From: CAWCCP01 sp963701245
GTDB taxonomy: Bacteria; Patescibacteriota; Saccharimonadia; Saccharimonadales; UBA4665
Reading direction: 5' to 3'
NCBI GenBank assembly: GCA_963701245.1
Contig: OY969576.1
Location: forward strand, 1,550,001 to 1,614,000
DNA: 64,000 bases
The notes beneath the pieces are model-generated. The model saw nothing but the letters and a program-made list of their open reading frames with translations, ran no database searches and was not told the DNA's origin. Of this stretch, positions 17,430-26,497 are shown piece after piece. Numbering within the stretch: position 1 is the first letter of the stretch; the number at the start of each line of letters is the position of its first letter. The position numbers and the translations under genes were made by a program.

Positions 17430-18293
17430 TCATGCTAGCTCTTCCGCGACACGAGCCATGAGGGCGCGTGAGGCGTCCACTGACTCTGCGCTCGCGCGTA
17501 GGTGGTCAAACAGCAGTCTATAGCGCTGCACCTCGGCAGCCTTCTCCAAATACAGGGCGCCGGTGTGGTACTCGATGTAGACGATCTGCGGGTCAGTCGG
17601 TTCGGGGAAGCTGAGCAGGTTAAACGAGCCGTCCATCGCCGGGTGAGCTCCGGCGCTGAACGGGACGACCTGGAGCGTGACGTTCGGCAGATCAGCAGCT
17701 TCGAGCAGCCGCTTGAGCTGGTTCTCCATGACCAGGCGGCTGCCGACTCTGCGCCGGATTACCGCTTCGTTCAGGATGAGCCAGAGCTGGGGAGCATCAT
17801 CAGTCGTCAGGAGCTCTTGCCGTGCCATGCGGACCCGCACCAGCCGGTCTATCTCTGCTTCGCTGGCGTTGATGAGCTGGGCCCGGTGGACCGCGCGGGC
17901 ATAGTCCTCGGTTTGGAGGATGCCCGGTACGAACTCAGCGTCATAGCCCCAGATGGTGGCCGCTTCGGCTTCCAGGCCGACGTAGACCTCGAACCAGTCT
18001 GGTACGGCCTCGCCGTACTGCTGCCACCAGCCCTTTTGCCGCGACTCACGGGCGAGGATCAGCAGCACCTCCCACGCCGCATCGGTCTCGATCATCCCGT
18101 AGACGCCGAGCAGGAACTTGACGTCACGCGGCAAGACACTCACGCGGGCGTTTTCGATCCGGCTGATCTTGGCGGTCGACCACTCAAGGCGTTCCGCCAC
18201 GTCATCGATTGTCAGTCCGGCTCGCTCGCGGCGGTCGCGTAGTTCCGCCGCCAGACGGCGGCGCTTGACCGTGGGACTACTGCGAGTAGGCAT
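17430..18293 (-). CDS. XRE-family regulator with DUF5753
   Basis: 287 aa. The N-terminal HTH (about 12-65, 'RRERAGLTIDDVAERLEWST' then 'AKISRIENA') is followed by the DUF5753 domain with 'GILQTEDYARAVHRA', 'LWLILNEAVIRRRVG' and 'VQVVPFSAGAHPAMDG'-like sequence ('LQVVPFSAG'). This architecture is very common in Streptomyces and rare elsewhere. It is followed by DUF397 and divergently preceded by the ATP-binding gene at 18401, the complete actinobacterial triad. Likely binds the 107-bp divergent region. Confidence 0.92.
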   Translation of the reverse strand: MPTRSSPTVKRRRLAAELRDRRERAGLTIDDVAERLEWSTAKISRIENARVSVLPRDVKFLLGVYGMIETDAAWEVLLILARESRQKGWWQQYGEAVPDWFEVYVGLEAEAATIWGYDAEFVPGILQTEDYARAVHRAQLINASEAEIDRLVRVRMARQELLTTDDAPQLWLILNEAVIRRRVGSRLVMENQLKRLLEAADLPNVTLQVVPFSAGAHPAMDGSFNLLSFPEPTDPQIVYIEYHTGALYLEKAAEVQRYRLLFDHLRASAESVDASRALMARVAEELA

Positions 18294-18400
18294 GAGGTTG
18301 CTCCGGTAAGTTCCAAGTGTAACTTGCAGATGAGATCATCGTATGTGACGATTCCAGGAGTAGGTTACTCCGAACCAGCGACGGGAGGGGACGTGTCTGC

Positions 18401-18700
18401 GTGATGAGCGAGAGCGATCCTGGACACGGCCAATTGATCGACAGCCCCGGTAGCGTCGAACGTGCTCCGGTGCCCGGTGCCGGGGCTGTCTCCCCGCTAA
18501 GAGCTCCTGACGGGCAGATGCTCACCCATATGAGCTACCTGACGATTGACCCTGAGTCCGCGTCAGTTGCTCGGGCCCGCTCCTTTGTGCGGCAGCTGGT
18601 CAGTGAGTGGCAGCTTGACGGCATACATGATGAAGCGGCGTTGGTGGTGTCGGAGCTGGTGACGAACGCCATTACTGCCACCAAGGCAAGCGAGGCACAG
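18401..18700 (+). pseudogene. 5' part of GHKL ATP-binding (anti-sigma-type) gene, interrupted by IS
   Basis: Encodes the start of a serine-kinase/anti-sigma-type HATPase: 'ASVARARSFVRQLVSEW' and the N-box region 'DEAALVVSELVTNAI'. The frame is broken at codon 100 by the IS at 18701. The rest resumes at 19652 in the same frame: removing the IS and one CACAG copy joins codon CAG to TGT and restores the ORF. Such proteins pair with XRE/DUF5753 and DUF397 in Streptomyces. Confidence 0.85.
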
Positions 18701-19646
18701 AGGCTTATGCAAAACCCCCGTAATAACTAGTTTGCGTATCATTACCTGGGATGTTCAGAAAGCCGACGACATGCCGCAGTGGGTAATAGGCAACGGCTTC
18801 TCCAGCCGATAGAAGGGAGGTTACCACACCAAACCTTCACGACGGAGAAGCCGTTGCGGTTCGATCGTATGTCAGGATTGAATGCCGAGCAACTTGACGA
18901 GCTAGAGGAATGCGTAGACGAACTGCTCGAAAAACCATGGGACAAGGGAAAAGGCCGCCCGCGGGAACTCACCTTCCGCGAGGCGCTGATCGTGGCTTGC
19001 GGATACGCCCGCAATAACATCACAGAGGAAATCTGGGCAGAGATCTTCGATGTCGGCCAGTCCACGATCTCGCGATGCATCACTTTCCTGACGCCGCTGA
19101 TCGATCAGGCGACCGCGGGATTCCGGCCATCTGCCGAAGCGGCGGCTGAGGCTACCCGGGGAGCAATCACCCTGGTAGACGGCACCTTGTGGCCATGCTG
19201 GTCCTGGGCGGCCAAGCGCGAGCTGTGGTCGGGAAAATACAAGACGACGGGTCATGGATCGCTGATCATCACGAACCTGGCTGGCCGGATCACCTTCGTG
19301 TCCGAGCCGGTCACGGGAAACCGGCACGACATGGCCAAGCTGAAAGGAGCAGAATGCGAGACCATCCTCAAAGCGGCCGGCGGTGTCTTCGGAGACAAGG
19401 GATTCATCGGGACTGATTACATCACCACCCCTGTCCGGAAGCCGGAAGGCCGCGAGCTCTACATGCGCGAGCATGATTACAATAACCAGATCAGCTCTTT
19501 CCGTGCACCCGTCGAGCGGGCCGTGGCTACCCTTAAAACCTGGCGGATTCTCTTCACCGACTACAGAAGACCGCTTGAGACATTCCTGTCCTCATTCCGG
19601 GCTGCCATCGGCTTGTACTTCTTCAAGGAGACTTTCGCATAAGCCT
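18701..19646 (+). mobile_element. Complete IS5-like insertion sequence inside the ATPase gene
   Basis: Ends are AGGCTTATGCAAAA at 18701 and its near-complement TTTCGCATAAGCCT ending at 19646. The target duplication CACAG is at 18696-18700 and 19647-19651. One intact transposase gene; total 946 bp. The interrupted frame is unchanged on both sides, so the insertion is recent. Confidence 0.92.
18779..19642 (+). CDS. IS5-family transposase (HTH + DDE_Tnp_4)
   Basis: 287 aa (or 257 from the ATG at 18869). An N-terminal HTH ('RELTFREALIVACGYARNNI', 'QSTISRCITFL') precedes the DDE domain: 'ITLVDGTLWPCW' (Asp), 'GGVFGDKGFIGTDYI' (Asp) and 'APVERAVATLKTWRIL' (Glu). The style is that of actinobacterial IS5 elements, consistent with the source of the surrounding DNA. 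Confidence 0.9.
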   Translation: MGNRQRLLQPIEGRLPHQTFTTEKPLRFDRMSGLNAEQLDELEECVDELLEKPWDKGKGRPRELTFREALIVACGYARNNITEEIWAEIFDVGQSTISRCITFLTPLIDQATAGFRPSAEAAAEATRGAITLVDGTLWPCWSWAAKRELWSGKYKTTGHGSLIITNLAGRITFVSEPVTGNRHDMAKLKGAECETILKAAGGVFGDKGFIGTDYITTPVRKPEGRELYMREHDYNNQISSFRAPVERAVATLKTWRILFTDYRRPLETFLSSFRAAIGLYFFKETFA

Positions 19647-19651
19647 CACAG

Positions 19652-19993
19652 TGTGCTGTTGGCCTCTATGTTATGGAAGACACAGGGCACCTGACGCTGC
19701 TGGCCTGGGACAACGGTCCTGGAGTGCCGATGCAGCACACGGCCAGTGAAGACGACCTCGACGGCCGCGGTCTGTCAATTATTGAAGCGCTGTCCTCGCA
19801 GTGGGGGTACTACTATGCCCAAGACGGCGGCAAGGTGGTCTGGGCTGAGTTTGTGATTCCCTCCGGTGAACGAAGTTCCATCCCGCTGCAACGGCGTCTG
19901 GTAGCGACACACATACATGGTCCGCGAAGCGTTGCGTCACTTGGCGACCTAGACCTACTCGGACGGGTGCGGAAAGCATTGCTGAAGTTGTGA
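19652..19993 (+). pseudogene. 3' part of GHKL ATP-binding gene
   Basis: Continues the fold with the G1 box 'LAWDNGPGVP' and G2 box 'LDGRGLSIIEALSSQWGYY' and ends 'GGKVVWAEFVIPS'. In frame with 18401 after removing the IS. On its own it lacks the N-box and cannot bind ATP normally; an internal ATG at 19673 exists. Confidence 0.85.
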
Positions 19994-20014
19994 GCGAGTG
20001 TGAGTTGAGAGTAG

Positions 20015-21598
20015 TTAATTGCCAATACTCGGACTAGTACTTGATTTCAAAGTCAGGCTTATTTGAGTACCGTTAGTCGTCGTGCTATTGTACTCATTCA
20101 AGTAATCATTACTGCCCTGGAAAGCCACCTCGTAGCCTCCGCTTGAGAAAGGATAGATACTTGGGCTAGTGTCTGCCAACAATCCTAGGGGTGGATGTGT
20201 TGTTTGTTGAGATGAGCTGTCATAAATGTATAATCCTCCACCACTTCCCTGAATTGCGACTTCAAACGCTCCACTGGTAATGGTAGTAATATCTGGGCTT
20301 GTACCTGACGCCATACCTAATCCAATTTCAGCTGCTTCACCGCCATTATAGTTAGTCCAATCATACAAATACCCATTGTTAGCTTGAATAACAGCCTCAA
20401 GATAGCCAGAAGATAGCGTTGTAATGCTCGGACTCGTACCAGCCATCATGCCCAGCCCCACTTGAGTTGTTCCCCCGCCATTGCTGTTATAAATGTCAAG
20501 GTATCCACTACTTCCCTGGAAGGCCACATAGTAATTGCCGTTAGCCTGTGGAATTATAGTTGGACTTGTACCCGACTTCATTGTCAGATTTATTTGAGTA
20601 TCTTGCGCGCTTGAACTGTTATATACATTTAGGTAACCATTACTGCCCTGGAAAGCCACCTCATAGGCACCGGTGGATAGCATTGTATTGCTTGGGCTGG
20701 TGTTAGACGCCATGCCTAGTGGCGGGTCTGCCGTCTGGCCACTTGCTGCATCATAGACATACAGATCGCCAGAACTACCTTGGAATGCTATAAAGTCATT
20801 ACTACTTGTTGGAGCTGCCATACTTGGGCTCGTGCCGGATGCCATCCCTAGCGGCGGGTCTGCCGTCTGGCCACTAGAGCTGTAGTAATCGTAGAGGTCT
20901 CCAGTGCTACCTTGGAAAGCGATATCGTATTCATTGAGAGGTGCATGGACGATGGCCTGAACCGAATATCCATCCCAGGCATTCATTTCTAATGTTGCGT
21001 TACCAGCGGATAATGATGTGCCGGATTTAATATACGCCGAACTGTTCACACCGCCAGGTACATTTTGGTTGATAATTCCGTATGTGGTTCCCGAAACAGA
21101 ATTGATAATAGCGGCGTGTCCTGGGCCAGTACCATACGTTAACGTTATTGCGTCGCCAGGATTAATATACGATATTGCTCCATTTAGCTGGTCCGTTAGA
21201 TTGCTCGGTAGATTGTTGATAAGGGTATCGCCGTTTCCATACCAATGACTACTTATCCACCCATTGGTTAAGTATAGACGGTTCACAAGTTCAACACATT
21301 GCCATTCCGTTCCAGACAACGCGCTACCAGCTGAACACGTTCCTGCCGGGGCACCGGTAACAGGTACACAGACATTTGTATTACCTTCATCCGGACTGCA
21401 CACGTTAACACCTGAACCACTCAACCAACTTGAACCAGCTAGCCAAAGTGAGTCTGGACTACAACTCACATCAGCACTAGCGCCTGCTGGTATGGATAAT
21501 ACCATAACGAAAGCTAGGCTAACTACGGCTATACCCAAGGCAGCAATTTTGAATTTGGCTGTTATATTTTCGAATACCCCCCGCAGTTGCTTAAACAT
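20015..21598 (-). CDS. Secreted CHAP-domain peptidoglycan hydrolase with seven propeller-like repeats
   Basis: 527 aa. Signal peptide 1-42 (IAALGIAVVSLAFVMVL ending AGASA). A CHAP domain follows with the catalytic Cys at about 101 in 'TEWQCVELVNRLY' and His at about 161 in 'GPGHAAIINSV', typical of amidases/endopeptidases that cut peptidoglycan cross-bridges. From about 220 to the end are seven repeats of about 43 aa, pattern 'YEVAFQGSNGYLNVY' then 'LGMASGTSPSI', as in secreted actinobacterial proteins with blade-like repeats; a seven-bladed propeller is plausible. Cleaving the cell wall of an actinobacterial host is inference. AT-richer than neighbouring element genes. Confidence 0.85.
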   Translation of the reverse strand: MFKQLRGVFENITAKFKIAALGIAVVSLAFVMVLSIPAGASADVSCSPDSLWLAGSSWLSGSGVNVCSPDEGNTNVCVPVTGAPAGTCSAGSALSGTEWQCVELVNRLYLTNGWISSHWYGNGDTLINNLPSNLTDQLNGAISYINPGDAITLTYGTGPGHAAIINSVSGTTYGIINQNVPGGVNSSAYIKSGTSLSAGNATLEMNAWDGYSVQAIVHAPLNEYDIAFQGSTGDLYDYYSSSGQTADPPLGMASGTSPSMAAPTSSNDFIAFQGSSGDLYVYDAASGQTADPPLGMASNTSPSNTMLSTGAYEVAFQGSNGYLNVYNSSSAQDTQINLTMKSGTSPTIIPQANGNYYVAFQGSSGYLDIYNSNGGGTTQVGLGMMAGTSPSITTLSSGYLEAVIQANNGYLYDWTNYNGGEAAEIGLGMASGTSPDITTITSGAFEVAIQGSGGGLYIYDSSSQQTTHPPLGLLADTSPSIYPFSSGGYEVAFQGSNDYLNEYNSTTTNGTQISLTLKSSTSPSIGN

Positions 21599-21655
21599 AC
21601 TATCAGACCTTTCTTGACGGGCTTAATTATTTTACTAATGTACTAGTACTAAAAC

Positions 21656-22297
21656 TTAGTTACTTGTAGAAGATGAGCTAGGCATCACAGTAGCGTTTTG
21701 TACGGCAGTAGCAAAAGCTGAGCTGACTGATTGAAGACTAGACGATGATGCGCATGTTTTACTGGTTATCCCTCCAGTATAGGCATAGTAGTAGCCGCCT
21801 ATAGTTGTGCCATCTGGATCAAGTGTTGTATAAAGCTCGCCGCTGACTGGATCTTTATCAGTTGGCAATGCACGTACTATTTCGCCAAGATTGTTACTAT
21901 AGCCCTTCGCATCTGCGGTGACTGTGCCGCAGCTGTTATTTAGCGATGTAAGTCCTAAAATAACCCCGCTTGGCTTGCCATCTTGGTTAGGGCTAATCCC
22001 GGTAGGAACAACATAATATGCGTCGCTAATAGAACTAGATAGGGGGAGCTCAACACCCCACTGAGTTATATCCAAATACTGCGTTGCAGTCGCAGCAGGC
22101 TGGTTAGTACTGCTTGTTGTTGACTTTGGAGCAGGTTGTGAAGGGTTGGTAGTTGTTGCACTTATAGGTTTATTAGCTGTTTTGTCGCTGTGGTACACCA
22201 TCACTCCAACTGTACCGGCAGCAACTACTGCTAAAACAGCAATTGCTACAATGAAAATAGTACTAAAGCCTGCTTGTGAGCCCTTTAGTCTTATCAT
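21656..22297 (-). CDS. Membrane-anchored protein with pilin-like N-terminus
   Basis: 213 aa. The start 'MIRLKGSQAGFSTIFIVAIA' resembles a type IV pilin leader (Gly before Phe, then a 20-residue hydrophobic helix) but lacks the usual Glu at mature position 5. A Ser/Thr/Pro linker (45-75) leads to a soluble outer domain with cysteines ('NNSCGTV', 'TSKTCASS'). It could be a minor pseudopilin or a simple anchored protein. Upstream of and co-directional with the CHAP gene (58-base gap), so probably expressed with it. Confidence 0.65.
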   Translation of the reverse strand: MIRLKGSQAGFSTIFIVAIAVLAVVAAGTVGVMVYHSDKTANKPISATTTNPSQPAPKSTTSSTNQPAATATQYLDITQWGVELPLSSSISDAYYVVPTGISPNQDGKPSGVILGLTSLNNSCGTVTADAKGYSNNLGEIVRALPTDKDPVSGELYTTLDPDGTTIGGYYYAYTGGITSKTCASSSSLQSVSSAFATAVQNATVMPSSSSTSN

Positions 22298-22669
22298 ATT
22301 TGCCCCTTTATTTATACAATATCATAAGTGTATTTTAAGGCTATTGGGGTGTCAAGTATTTAAATACGGCGTAAGTAGACAGCACCATTTATCACCACGA
22401 ACCATTCAGGGATTTACCTTTGATTGACTCCTGATCAAAAAGACTTTTGGTAATGTGGAACCTCAGGCCGAATTGCTTGCCGGATCTCTTGGCCAGCGGC
22501 TCAATCCCGCCAGTGTCGGGGAACTAACATTAGCTACAGATTAGACATTCCATTCGCCTATAAATCAATTTCTCAGTAGCAGAGACACCAATACCAAAAT
22601 ATCCTAAAAGTTCTTGCAGAGCCTGATATGCTTTGACTCGACCGGTACCTCAGGACGTAGGAGGGGACT
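22298..22669. other. Gap between divergent cargo genes, with possible gene remnant
   Basis: The left half is AT-rich and should hold the promoter for the minus-strand pilin-like gene. At about 22453-22542 a short frame reads VEPQAELLAGSLGQRLNPAS and ends in TAG; it may be a remnant of a gene. The switch to GC-rich DNA occurs here. The 22670 gene has a strong ribosome site gtaggagggg. Confidence 0.35.
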
Positions 22670-22849
22670 ATGGGCGATGCACCGAAGAAGCTAGATGCGA
22701 TCCGTCGGACGCGGGCAGAGGTACTTGCCGACGAGCGGCAGTGGTCCCTCAATCCGGAAACTGGTGAGCTGGTCCCAGGTGAGCTACCGGGTGAGGACCC
22801 TGAGGCTCGGCCTCGTCCAGTCCCCGTTGCTCTCCAGACAACCGATTGA
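22670..22849 (+). CDS. Small acidic protein translationally coupled to the E1-like gene
   Basis: 59 aa starting MGDAPKKLDAIRRTRAEVLA after a strong ribosome site (GTAGGAGGGGACT). The C-terminal half is Glu/Pro-rich (ETGELVPGELPGEDPEARPR). Its TGA overlaps the TTG start of the next gene (TTGA), so the two are coupled. No domain recognised. Position directly before an E1-like enzyme suggests it could be a substrate or partner, but it lacks a C-terminal Gly-Gly. Confidence 0.7.
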   Translation: MGDAPKKLDAIRRTRAEVLADERQWSLNPETGELVPGELPGEDPEARPRPVPVALQTTD

Positions 22850-24771
22850 CTGAGGTCTCTGAGGACCGCGTCTATGCCCGGCATGACCGGCGTCGAGGCG
22901 CGGTCCTCATCGTTGGAGCTGGGGCGGTCGGTGGGTTTCTGGCCGAGGAACTTTCCCGAGTCGGCTACAGCCTGGTGCTGGTTGACAAGGATGTATTGGA
23001 GCAAGAGAACCTGGCTAGACACCCACTTGGGGCAGAGTGGCTCGGCCTGCCGAAGGCATCATCGCTCGTAGCCAAGATTCGTCGTGACTTCCCGGTGTGT
23101 GATGCGCGCGGGGTCGACGCAGACTTTCTGGCGCTACCAGAGAGCAGGCAGCTGGCGTTGGTGCGAGGCGCTGATGTCGTCGTGGCTGCGACCGACATGT
23201 TCGAGTGTCAGCGTCGTGTCAATCGGGTCTGTCTGACTGCCGAGATAGACGCGGTGTTCCCGGCGATCTGGGTTGATGCTCGCATTCGTGACGCCGAAGT
23301 CAGCGAGATCTTGTGGGTACTACCTGGTCGGCACACACCGTGCTTTGAATGTGCCGTCGCGTTTCGGCAGTCGCAACCTGATGCCCAGGCGGGCCGCGGT
23401 ACCCGGCTCGATATGCAGCAGCTCGCGATCGCTACGGCCCAGATTATCATTGGCCTCATTGATCCAACCGACGTCAGAGGAGCGTTGCTCGATCCAGAAC
23501 GAACTGCCGTATACATTCACGGCTTCACGCCAAGATCACGCGGTGTTCGTGACGCGTTCCCGACCGAGGGGCTGCGCAACCAGTATGCGGACATACCTTT
23601 TCCGCCTAGTCCCTGTCCGGCTTGTGGGGGCCAACAACCTCGCCCGGCTCCCGCACAACCACTGCCACAGCCACCGAGGCCTGTTCCAGCGCGACCAGTG
23701 CCTAGGCCTCATCCGCCGCCTGACCACAGCTCCGCAATTTCCTGGGGAGCAATAGCTGCACTGTTGGTTGTCGGTCTAATCGTGTTCGGCGTGTATAAGG
23801 CCTCGCATCACTCGGCGGCTTCTGCAGGTTCAGAGGCACCAGCAGCCCAACCAACTGCAGTGTCCTCGGCACCGGCAACGAATGAGCAATCGACCGCCTC
23901 ATCCGGTATCAATGGGTGGTCAAGCGGCCAGCAGGTTGACAGTAACAATGGATTGACATCCATCTCCTGCTCGGACACGAGCGACTGCGTGGGTGTGGAT
24001 GGTAGCGGGTACGTCTATACGTACTCCGGTAGCTCATGGTCGAGTGGTCAGCAGATTGACAGTAGCGGGAATGGGATTACCGCTATTTCTTGCCCAACCA
24101 CCAGCTTCTGTGGGGCGATCGACTCAGGTGCCGATGCCTACATTAACAGTGATGGGAGCTGGTCGAGTAGCAGCCTGGTCGGTGCCGATGGTGGAGCGGC
24201 CAACCTGACGGCTATTTCCTGTCCGACTGACGGGTACTGCGTAGCTACTGGCGATTACAATGTCTATACTTACTCGAACGGTAGTTGGTCTAGCGGTGTT
24301 GCCCTGCAGCTACCGGCTAACTTTACCGCCATCTCGTGCCCGACCACTAACTACTGTGTGGCAACCGACGATGGCGGCAACGTGTATGTGTATGACAATG
24401 GTTCGTGGTCGAGCGTTCAACAAGTTGATGCAGGCAATGGATTCCTTGCTATTTCGTGTTCGAGTACGAGCTTCTGCGGTGCGATTGACTCATCCGGCAA
24501 TGCATATGTCGACGTGAGCGGCTCCTGGTCAAGCAGCAGCCTGGTCAGTTCTGATAATGATTCGGCCAACCTGACCGCTATTTCCTGTCCTACAGACGGC
24601 TACTGCCTCGCCACAGGCTACTACAATGTCTATGTCTACTCAGGCGGTATGTGGGCAACGGGCTACGAAGTCCAAAACAATGCCGACTTTACCTCTATCT
24701 CCTGCGCGAGTACTAACTACTGTGTGGCAGCCGATGAGGGTGGCAATGTGTATTCATACTCTGGCAATTAG
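22846..24771 (+). CDS. E1-like (ThiF/MoeB) enzyme fused to a membrane anchor and seven extracellular Cys repeats
   Basis: 641 aa. Residues 1-260 form an E1-like adenylating domain: 'LIVGAGAVGGFLAEELSR' (ATP-binding loop), 'SLVLVDKDVLEQENLARH' and Zn-type Cys pairs 'CFEC' and 'CPACGG'. A Pro-rich linker (about 265-295) leads to one membrane helix at about 300-322 (AIAALLVVGLIVFGVYKA). Outside lie Ser/Thr-rich linker and seven repeats with two Cys each ('TAISCPTTSFCGAID', 'TAISCPTDGYCVATG'), likely a disulfide-stabilised seven-bladed propeller. Cytosolic adenylation plus outside sensing is the implied layout. I know of no such fusion. TTG start coupled to the 59-aa gene. Confidence 0.8.
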   Translation: MTEVSEDRVYARHDRRRGAVLIVGAGAVGGFLAEELSRVGYSLVLVDKDVLEQENLARHPLGAEWLGLPKASSLVAKIRRDFPVCDARGVDADFLALPESRQLALVRGADVVVAATDMFECQRRVNRVCLTAEIDAVFPAIWVDARIRDAEVSEILWVLPGRHTPCFECAVAFRQSQPDAQAGRGTRLDMQQLAIATAQIIIGLIDPTDVRGALLDPERTAVYIHGFTPRSRGVRDAFPTEGLRNQYADIPFPPSPCPACGGQQPRPAPAQPLPQPPRPVPARPVPRPHPPPDHSSAISWGAIAALLVVGLIVFGVYKASHHSAASAGSEAPAAQPTAVSSAPATNEQSTASSGINGWSSGQQVDSNNGLTSISCSDTSDCVGVDGSGYVYTYSGSSWSSGQQIDSSGNGITAISCPTTSFCGAIDSGADAYINSDGSWSSSSLVGADGGAANLTAISCPTDGYCVATGDYNVYTYSNGSWSSGVALQLPANFTAISCPTTNYCVATDDGGNVYVYDNGSWSSVQQVDAGNGFLAISCSSTSFCGAIDSSGNAYVDVSGSWSSSSLVSSDNDSANLTAISCPTDGYCLATGYYNVYVYSGGMWATGYEVQNNADFTSISCASTNYCVAADEGGNVYSYSGN

Positions 24772-24840
24772 CTCACTGCGTAACCGGCACCCGCTTACGC
24801 TTATGGTTCTATCTCATAGATAAGTTTTCTGACCCGGCTT

Positions 24841-25116
24841 CTAATTCCACACTTGACGAGCAACCTGCATCACGTCCCTTCGTGAGCCATCAGGCAGTAG
24901 CTCGTATAACATCCCTGTCTGGGTGTCCAAGGTTAAATCTGGCTCATTGGGGCGTTGCAAATCAGGACGTTCAGCGTAGAACTCGGCATCTTCCTGCGCG
25001 AGACGTGCCTGGTGTGCTCGTAGGATAGCAATGGTCTGAGCTGCACGTGCTGCACCGCTGAGCGCTACTTGGCCTTCTACCTGACCTGGTTGTGGATCAA
25101 CTGGCTGATTCTCCAT
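24841..25116 (-). CDS. Uncharacterised small protein
   Basis: 91 aa, helical and acidic (QTIAILRAHQARLAQEDAEF) ending with 'TLDTQTGMLYELLPDGSRRD'. It has no signal peptide or membrane helix. Convergent with the E1-like gene. The short 'D..TG.L.EL..G' stretch resembles 'NPETGELVPGEL' of the 59-aa protein at 22670, which may be chance. Function unknown. Confidence 0.55.
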   Translation of the reverse strand: MENQPVDPQPGQVEGQVALSGAARAAQTIAILRAHQARLAQEDAEFYAERPDLQRPNEPDLTLDTQTGMLYELLPDGSRRDVMQVARQVWN

Positions 25117-25237
25117 AGAAAAACTCTTAACAAAACAATAATATCACAATTGGCGCAAATTTGCAATGCTACTGTTCTACTCTAGGTTGACTTGCGCCTC
25201 CTGCATTCAGCCAATTAGCCAGGCTAATTCTAAAGTA

Positions 25238-26497
25238 TTACGTTTCTCTCGCCCTCACCTGATCCTCGAGCAGCTTGTCATACAGCTTTGCTCCGGAAAT
25301 CGGCCGTCTCGGCTTGGTGCCTTCGTGGTACCAATCAGCAATCTTGTACCACTCCTCGTCTACGAACTGGCAGTAGCGCTGACATGCCCTGATGAGCGCA
25401 TGGACACGGCAGTCGTCTTTCGGACGCTCATCATCACACCGGCACGTAGCGGCGAATGCCTGCCACTCCTGATGAACGCTCGGCCCAATCGGCATCGACC
25501 GCAGTAGTTCCACAAAGCTCAGCTCTTCCTCGAACTGAGCCTGCGACAGCAACCGTCTGAGCCACGAGTCGTCTTCGGTGTTGAAGGTGGTGTACCAGGA
25601 GATTTGGTAGATACAGTCAGCAACCGCCTGCTCAGTCTCGGCATCACTGAAGATCCACAGTCCGCCATGCCGGACCATGAAGCGCTGCAATTCAAGCTGG
25701 TACCAGGCGTAGGCGTAGAGCGCGCCCCGGACGTAGCCGCGGGCCTGGTCTTCCTGCCCCTTCCAGTCCTCGCTACCCGCTTCTGTGCCCTCCGGGTCCC
25801 AGGGGGGATAGTCGGTCTCAGGCCCGCGCCTGGTGGCGATGGCTGCGAGCAGGTCATCACCGAGCCGGGAGATCGGCGTCCACAGCCGGTAGTAGGCCTC
25901 GAAGCGATCGAGCCACTGGATAGCCAAGCGGGAGTCGGCCGGATGACGGCGTTCCAACTTGACCCGCTCAGACCGAAGACGTTGCTCATGGCAGAGCTTG
26001 AGTACCTGCTCGGCTACTTGGCCGATGTGCAGCTGCTCCGGCTCCTTGCGGAAGGTCTCCGGCTGCATGCTATACAGGCTGGCTGCTCGTTCTCGCAGGT
26101 CCTTCGGTTTCCAGCCTCGGGTACCCGGCACCAGGCCGAACAGGTAGCCGCAGGCTTCCTCCATCTCGCCGCCGAGCTGCTCGACGGCCCGGCGTAGCAA
26201 GCTCTCGATGGCTGGCGGATCGTACTCGTCTCGCTCAGACTCACCGCAGGCTTGGGCGGCTTGCTGGAGGGCGGGCAGGTGCAGGTTCCTCAGCCGGATG
26301 AGGCCGCGTTCCCGCAACAGCTTGAGGTCGGCAACGAGACTGTCATAGCTCGGAGCCCGCACATCGACCGGCATACCCGGATACTGCCCCGAAACCGACC
26401 GGCTGGCCACCGGATTGGGCGACAGGTCGCCTGATGGGGTTGGTGTCAACGGCTCGAGCAAAGCGCTCGGCCCTGATCGCCAAGGAGAGAACCACAC
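25238..26497 (-). CDS. Uncharacterised actinobacterial-type protein
   Basis: Up to 419 aa; the ATG at 26374 (MPVDVRAPSYDSLVADLKLL) is the more likely start because the upstream 41 residues are Pro/Ser-rich and overlap the divergent gene's promoter region. The N-terminal 90 residues ('LLRERGLIRLRNLHLPALQQ', 'IESLLRRAVEQLGGEMEEAC') look like a helical adaptor module; the rest is helical and Trp/Tyr-rich with a Cys cluster 'TCRCDDERPKDDC'. I do not recognise a named family. Codon use is GC-rich like the rest of the element. Confidence 0.55.
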   Translation of the reverse strand: MWFSPWRSGPSALLEPLTPTPSGDLSPNPVASRSVSGQYPGMPVDVRAPSYDSLVADLKLLRERGLIRLRNLHLPALQQAAQACGESERDEYDPPAIESLLRRAVEQLGGEMEEACGYLFGLVPGTRGWKPKDLRERAASLYSMQPETFRKEPEQLHIGQVAEQVLKLCHEQRLRSERVKLERRHPADSRLAIQWLDRFEAYYRLWTPISRLGDDLLAAIATRRGPETDYPPWDPEGTEAGSEDWKGQEDQARGYVRGALYAYAWYQLELQRFMVRHGGLWIFSDAETEQAVADCIYQISWYTTFNTEDDSWLRRLLSQAQFEEELSFVELLRSMPIGPSVHQEWQAFAATCRCDDERPKDDCRVHALIRACQRYCQFVDEEWYKIADWYHEGTKPRRPISGAKLYDKLLEDQVRARET

